From positions 1-6,980 of the forward strand of contig CAADSR010000073.1 in NCBI GenBank assembly GCA_900751685.1: a stretch of DNA of 6,980 nucleotides. The letters run 5' to 3'. Origin of the DNA: Clostridia bacterium. GTDB taxonomy: Bacteria > Bacillota > Clostridia > UBA1381. Shown in pieces: positions 4,042 through 6,980 of this stretch. Below the pieces are notes generated by a model, which saw only the letters and a list, made by a program, of their open reading frames with translations, had not been told where the DNA came from and searched no databases. The position numbers were made by a program, and so were the translations under genes. Position 1 is the first letter of the stretch, and each line of letters begins with the position of its first letter.

Positions 4042-4527
4042 TTGGATAGTAAATTTCTTACTGCTTTCAATAACACAAAACACGATATTTATCGTCTCGT
4101 CAGGACTTATATGAAAAATAGTTTTGATACCGATGATATTGTACAGAATGTTTATTTGAAGCTGTACAAAAACATAGACGACCTTAACGATGATGACCAC
4201 ATAAAACACTGGCTGATCCGGGTCGCAGTCAATGAGTGTAAGAACCACTTTTTATCAAGGTCAAATTGGGCGCAGAGGATGCTCCCCCTTGATGAGAACC
4301 TTGTTGACGAAACACCGTTTGAAGCAGACAATAAAGTATGGCAGGCTGTAGCTGGTTTGCCGCCAAAATACCGCATTGTTACATACCTATTCTATTATGA
4401 GGAATACTCAACCGCTGAGATTGCAGCGGTCTTAAAAACAAAGGAAGCTACTGTCCGCAAGCAATTGCAGCGTGCAAGGGAAAAACTGAAAGCAACATTA
4501 AAGGAGGCGTGGGATGATGAGGAATAA
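4042..4527 (+). CDS. ECF-type RNA polymerase sigma factor
   Basis: This 161-aa protein has the two-domain build of extracytoplasmic-function sigma-70 factors. Region 2 spans about residues 7-75: DDIVQNVYLKLYKNI (31-45) is the core-binding helix, and HWLIRVAVNECKNHF (56-70) is the -10-reading helix. A short acidic linker (84-98) follows. Region 4 spans about 100-152, with LPPKYR (106-111) and the HTH EYSTAEIAAVLKTKEATVRK (121-140), which reads the -35. Translation starts at TTG 4042, preceded by AAGGTGGTG (4028-4036) 5 nt upstream; no better ATG lies nearby. The end overlaps the anti-sigma gene by 14 nt, the usual coupling of such pairs. It likely answers a cell-envelope signal through that partner; the specific signal cannot be read from sequence. 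Confidence 0.93.
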   Translation: MDSKFLTAFNNTKHDIYRLVRTYMKNSFDTDDIVQNVYLKLYKNIDDLNDDDHIKHWLIRVAVNECKNHFLSRSNWAQRMLPLDENLVDETPFEADNKVWQAVAGLPPKYRIVTYLFYYEEYSTAEIAAVLKTKEATVRKQLQRAREKLKATLKEAWDDEE

Positions 4528-5155
4528 AGAAACGTTCAAAAAATCTTTTGACAAAATCACTATGCCGCAATATTTAGAAGAGGAGATATTAAATATGGCT
4601 GAAAACAAGTTTAACAAAAAATCTGCATTTATAAAATTTTCAACAGCGGCGGCAGCTATTGCCGTGATCCTGACTCTGGGAATCGCCGGAGCATTCGCTC
4701 AAAACTTAGGGTTGTTTGATTTTCTGCTGGAAAACAAAGATGTGACTTCCCAGCAACAGGGGCTGGGGCAGCAGACAGACCTTGAAGCGACTGTCGAAGG
4801 GGTCACTTTTAAATCCCGTGAGTTTTTATTTGATGGGGATAATTTGTATATCCGGGCAGAGGTCACAAGCAAAGACAATAAATTTATCACCGGTGATGAT
4901 GAGCTCCCGGAGGAGAACCCAGAGCAATATAAAGCAATCGGCGTCGGCCTTTTTGGCGGTGAGATCGCCCATAACCGTGTCGACTGGAGCTATGAAGAGG
5001 ACGGGACTTTGGTTTATGTCATCAAAGCCGAAACAAAAAGCTTGGATGGTATAAATATCCGCTTTGTTGTCCGTGATATAGACGAAAATGGCGATAGCAA
5101 AGCAGAAAACGAAAAATCACCTGTGCCATTTATAGAGTTGCCCCTTGTGAAATGA
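4514..5155 (+). CDS. Single-pass membrane anti-sigma factor (DUF4179-like)
   Basis: The first 38 or so residues are cytoplasmic and charged, and would hold the sigma factor. One hydrophobic segment (about 42-63, STAAAAIAVILTLGIAGAFA) crosses the membrane. The remaining 150 residues are outside and beta-rich (LEATVEGVTFKSREFLFDGD, residues 90-109, then LYIRAEVTS). No cysteine or zinc-binding HxxxCxxC motif is present, so it is not of the ZAS type. The build matches the DUF4179-type partners of clostridial ECF sigma factors. AAGGAGG (4501-4507), inside the end of the sigma gene, lies 6 nt before ATG 4514 and 9 nt before a second ATG at 4517; either could be the start. The outer part is predicted to sense an envelope condition and release the sigma factor. 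The family assignment is from memory of architecture, so moderately firm. Confidence 0.85.
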   Translation: MMRNKETFKKSFDKITMPQYLEEEILNMAENKFNKKSAFIKFSTAAAAIAVILTLGIAGAFAQNLGLFDFLLENKDVTSQQQGLGQQTDLEATVEGVTFKSREFLFDGDNLYIRAEVTSKDNKFITGDDELPEENPEQYKAIGVGLFGGEIAHNRVDWSYEEDGTLVYVIKAETKSLDGINIRFVVRDIDENGDSKAENEKSPVPFIELPLVK

Positions 5156-5190
5156 TCCAAATAGAAGGATAAGCTTTTAACTTTATCATA

Positions 5191-5239
5191 AAAAACACAG
5201 AACCGGCCACTGAAATCGGGGCCGGTTCTGTGTTTTTTT
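5191..5239 (+). terminator. Bidirectional terminator between convergent anti-sigma and AraC genes
   Basis: An 18-bp perfect stem pairs 5191-5208 (AAAAACACAGAACCGGCC) with 5220-5237, around an 11-nt loop. Seven T residues follow on the plus strand and the run of A gives a T tail on the minus strand, so it can end transcription from both sides. Confidence 0.92.
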
Positions 5240-5263
5240 GTTTGCATCGTTTGAAACAAAGTA

Positions 5264-6082
5264 TCATAGCTTTCCTAGCGCTTTTTTTCGGAAATCACTG
5301 GGGGTACAGCCCAGTGATTTTTTGAATGTACGGCAAAAATAGGAGGTGGACGCAAAACCGCATTTCGCCCCGATGTCCTCTATGGTATGGTTTTCCTCTG
5401 TAAGGAAGGAGCAGGCGAGCTGTATCCGCAGGGTGTTGATATAAGAAGAGACGGTCATCCCGGTTTTTCGTTTGAACAGGCCGCAAAGGTAATTCTTATT
5501 GATATGGATCGCATTTGAAATATCGTCAAGGCTATTGACCTGTGTGAAATTCTGCTCGATATAAGTGATGACCGGGTTCAATTTGGGCACGTCGAGCAAA
5601 TGGTAGTTTGCGTCATTTTCACAAGTGGGTGAGGCTAAGATATCAAGGATCTCTGCGAGATAGACAAATTGGCTGGGCTTATGGTTTGGCATTTTAAGAA
5701 TCTTGCTTACAAGCCCCTGGACCTGTTTCAATTCTTCGGGGGTAAGATGGATAATAGGATGTTTAAAGCAGGACAAAAGATATTTTTTTGCTGCTTCCGA
5801 AAAATATTGGTATAGATAAGGATCTGAAAAATTGATACAGATCCCGCGGTAGGGCGTATCCCCGAAGCTCCGGTGCAGGGCGTAGGGGCGTATCATGGCC
5901 ACATCATTACCGTATGTTTTATACATCATATCATCGATCACAATGGTTCGTTCCCCGGCTTCAAGGATATAAATCTCATACACATTATGGCAATGAAACA
6001 CGGGGAAATTCATGCCCACATATTTTTGGTCATAATTTATGGATAGCTCGTCGTTATACAAGAATTTTTCAGTGTCCATCAT
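5264..6082 (-). CDS. AraC-family transcriptional regulator with cupin sensor domain
   Basis: This is a 272-aa cytoplasmic regulator. The N-terminal half is a cupin-type ligand pocket: FHCHNVYEIYIL (29-40) with H30 and H32, then MIRPYALHR (63-71) in the second strand pair. The C-terminal 100 residues hold the two AraC helix-turn-helix units: SLDDISNAIHINKNYLCGLF (184-203) and TIEDIGAKCGFASTSYFCRT (233-252). The family signature GCTPSDFR follows (258-265). Two adjacent ATGs exist; AAAGGA (complement of 6088-6093) is 5 nt from the first and 8 nt from the second at 6079, so the protein may start one residue later. It is divergent from a GH2 glycosidase gene and most likely senses a sugar and activates that gene. 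Its own promoter overlaps one of two ATGGGCAA boxes, pointing to self-control. Confidence 0.93.
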   Translation of the reverse strand: MMDTEKFLYNDELSINYDQKYVGMNFPVFHCHNVYEIYILEAGERTIVIDDMMYKTYGNDVAMIRPYALHRSFGDTPYRGICINFSDPYLYQYFSEAAKKYLLSCFKHPIIHLTPEELKQVQGLVSKILKMPNHKPSQFVYLAEILDILASPTCENDANYHLLDVPKLNPVITYIEQNFTQVNSLDDISNAIHINKNYLCGLFKRKTGMTVSSYINTLRIQLACSFLTEENHTIEDIGAKCGFASTSYFCRTFKKSLGCTPSDFRKKALGKL

Positions 6083-6111
6083 TCCATTCCTTTCTGCCTT
6101 AGTTTCACTAT

Positions 6112-6140
6112 ATTATATCATTTTATCTGCATATGGGCAA
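6112..6140 (-). promoter_or_regulatory. Promoter of the AraC-family gene
   Basis: On the minus strand, -35 TTGCCC (complement of 6135-6140) is followed after exactly 17 nt by a perfect -10 TATAAT (complement of 6112-6117). The -35 coincides with one of the ATGGGCAA boxes. Confidence 0.75.
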
Positions 6141-6183
6141 TAAGTAAAACAGAAAAGTGAATATAGTTCAATAAAATGGGCAA
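6133..6183. promoter_or_regulatory. Two ATGGGCAA boxes, candidate AraC-regulator binding sites
   Basis: Identical 8-mers ATGGGCAA occur at 6133-6140 and 6176-6183, in the same orientation and 43 bp apart (about four helical turns). Both are followed by AGTAA or GTAA. Between them is a dyad TGAA-N5-TTCA (6158-6170). The first box covers the -35 of the araC-type gene. The second ends 17 bp upstream of the GH2 gene's -35, the usual place for an activator. Confidence 0.55.
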
Positions 6184-6200
6184 GTAACTAATATATTTCA

Positions 6201-6229
6201 TTGCATCCTTTTTTGTGAATGGCTATAAT
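6201..6229 (+). promoter_or_regulatory. Promoter of the GH2 glycosidase gene
   Basis: The -35 TTGCAT (6201-6206) and a perfect -10 TATAAT (6224-6229) are separated by exactly 17 nt. The weak -35 fits an activator-dependent promoter. The expected transcript start is near 6236, giving a leader of about 50 nt. Confidence 0.75.
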
Positions 6230-6287
6230 AATAGTATCATAATTTATGAATCATATTTGCAAGCAAAAAGGTCAGGAGGAGTAGGAT

Positions 6288-6980
6288 ATGCGTGAGAAAA
6301 TAGGAATGGATCAAGGCTGGAAATTTCATTTGGGCGATTTTACAGAGCCTAGGAACCGTTGGGCCTGGGGAAAGTCGGGTTCCTGGAACCAGGGGCCGGA
6401 AAGCACAGATTATGATGACAGCGGTTGGCGGGAGGTGGATGTGCCCCATGATTTTGTGATTGAGGGGACGCCGGTCCCTTATCTGGTCAACGAGTTTTCG
6501 GATAAAGACAATGTGATCCCGGAGATGCAGACGGTCAATAACATCCATACCACAGCCGGGTCCTTTGAAAAAAATACCGGGTGGTACCGCAAGCATTTTC
6601 ACATCCCGGAAGAGGACGAGGGAAAGCGCATCTATTTTATATTCGATGGTGTTTACCGCAACAGCAGGATTATTTTGAATAATTTCTTTATCAAGGAGCA
6701 TCTGAGCGGCTATACGGGGATCGTTTGTGACATCACCGATTTTGTAAACTATGGCGGGGACAATGTAATCTCTGTACGGGTGGACGCAAGGCAAGCGGAG
6801 GGCTGGTTTTATGAAGGGGGCGGCATTTACAGGCATACTTACCTCTTAAAAACCAATGATGTACATATTGATAATGTCTTTGTAAAGAGCAGCGTGGATG
6901 TTGACGGGCTGGCGGCGGATATTACGGTAAAAGCGCAGATCAAGAATGAGGATATGCGGGAGCTGAGGATGGCTACGGCC
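6288..6980 (+). CDS. Glycoside hydrolase family 2 protein (beta-galactosidase-like), 5' part only
   Basis: The frame stays open from ATG 6288 to the window end, giving 231 codons with no stop; the gene continues beyond. This is the N-terminal sugar-binding (jelly-roll) domain of GH2 enzymes. Landmarks are MDQGWKFHLGD (7-17), WREVDVPHDFVIEG (47-60), GWYRKHFHIP (98-107), YFIFDGVYRNSRIILNN (116-132), LSGYTGIVCDITDFV (139-153), NVISVRVDARQAEGWF (159-174) and EGGGIYRHTYL (176-186). The segment after about 190 begins the first immunoglobulin-like domain. The catalytic TIM barrel with its two Glu residues lies outside the window, so substrate specificity cannot be judged; beta-galactosidase is the likeliest, with beta-glucuronidase or beta-mannosidase possible. 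No signal peptide is present, so the enzyme is cytoplasmic and acts on imported sugars. AGGAGG (6274-6279) lies 8 nt before the ATG. The divergent AraC-type gene is its probable regulator. Confidence 0.92.
   Translation, partial: MREKIGMDQGWKFHLGDFTEPRNRWAWGKSGSWNQGPESTDYDDSGWREVDVPHDFVIEGTPVPYLVNEFSDKDNVIPEMQTVNNIHTTAGSFEKNTGWYRKHFHIPEEDEGKRIYFIFDGVYRNSRIILNNFFIKEHLSGYTGIVCDITDFVNYGGDNVISVRVDARQAEGWFYEGGGIYRHTYLLKTNDVHIDNVFVKSSVDVDGLAADITVKAQIKNEDMRELRMATA

Noticed and set aside
6237..6836. 199-codon minus-strand open frame
   Set aside because: Antisense shadow of the GH2 gene, whose plus-strand frame carries clear GH2 motifs and an AGGAGG site.
1..6980. CRISPR array, riboswitch, transposase or phage genes
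   Set aside because: No regularly spaced direct repeats, no recognisable riboswitch core and no transposase or phage structural protein motifs were found on either strand.

Overview
The window looks like chromosomal DNA from a low-GC Gram-positive anaerobe, most likely a gut clostridium such as a Lachnospiraceae relative. This is inferred from AT-rich intergenic DNA, strong AGGAGG-type ribosome binding sites, TTG starts, T-tailed hairpin terminators, an ECF sigma/membrane anti-sigma pair, and a GH2 glycosidase next to a cupin-AraC regulator. No species can be named from the sequence alone.

Layout, left to right. (1) 1-218: tRNA-Thr(TGT), lacking its first base at the window edge, and tRNA-Tyr(GTA), 8 nt apart and closed by a terminator. 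(2) 275-1190: a stand-alone class II Fic AMP-transferase with its own terminator. (3) 1191-1586: no convincing gene; it holds a strong bidirectional terminator and an 88-bp GC-rich palindromic repeat that stands out from its AT-rich surroundings. (4) 1587-3259: a divergent regulatory-looking locus. A 285-aa protein with a degenerate (pseudo-)receiver domain reads leftward. Two tandemly duplicated small Cro/C1-type HTH proteins read rightward. Between them lie three consecutive perfect inverted repeats that overlap both predicted promoters. (5) 3271-3875: a toxin-antitoxin operon with a RelB/DinJ-type antitoxin and a YoeB/Txe-type mRNA interferase, behind a near-consensus promoter filled with alternating ACGA/TCGT half-sites. 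(6) 3981-5237: an ECF sigma factor overlapping a single-pass membrane anti-sigma factor, ending in a large bidirectional terminator. (7) 5264-6980: an AraC-family regulator (minus strand) divergent from the 5' part of a GH2 beta-galactosidase-like gene that runs off the window. Good promoters for both genes and a pair of identical ATGGGCAA boxes lie between them.

The part after the tRNAs reads as a string of small, self-contained accessory modules (Fic, pseudo-receiver/HTH locus, TA operon, ECF pair), each with its own promoter and terminator, next to a sugar-utilisation locus. The least explained part is region 4: the pseudo-receiver protein, its divergent HTH pair and the stacked inverted repeats. 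The TA pairing (YoeB with RelB rather than YefM) and the 88-bp repeat are also worth a closer look.
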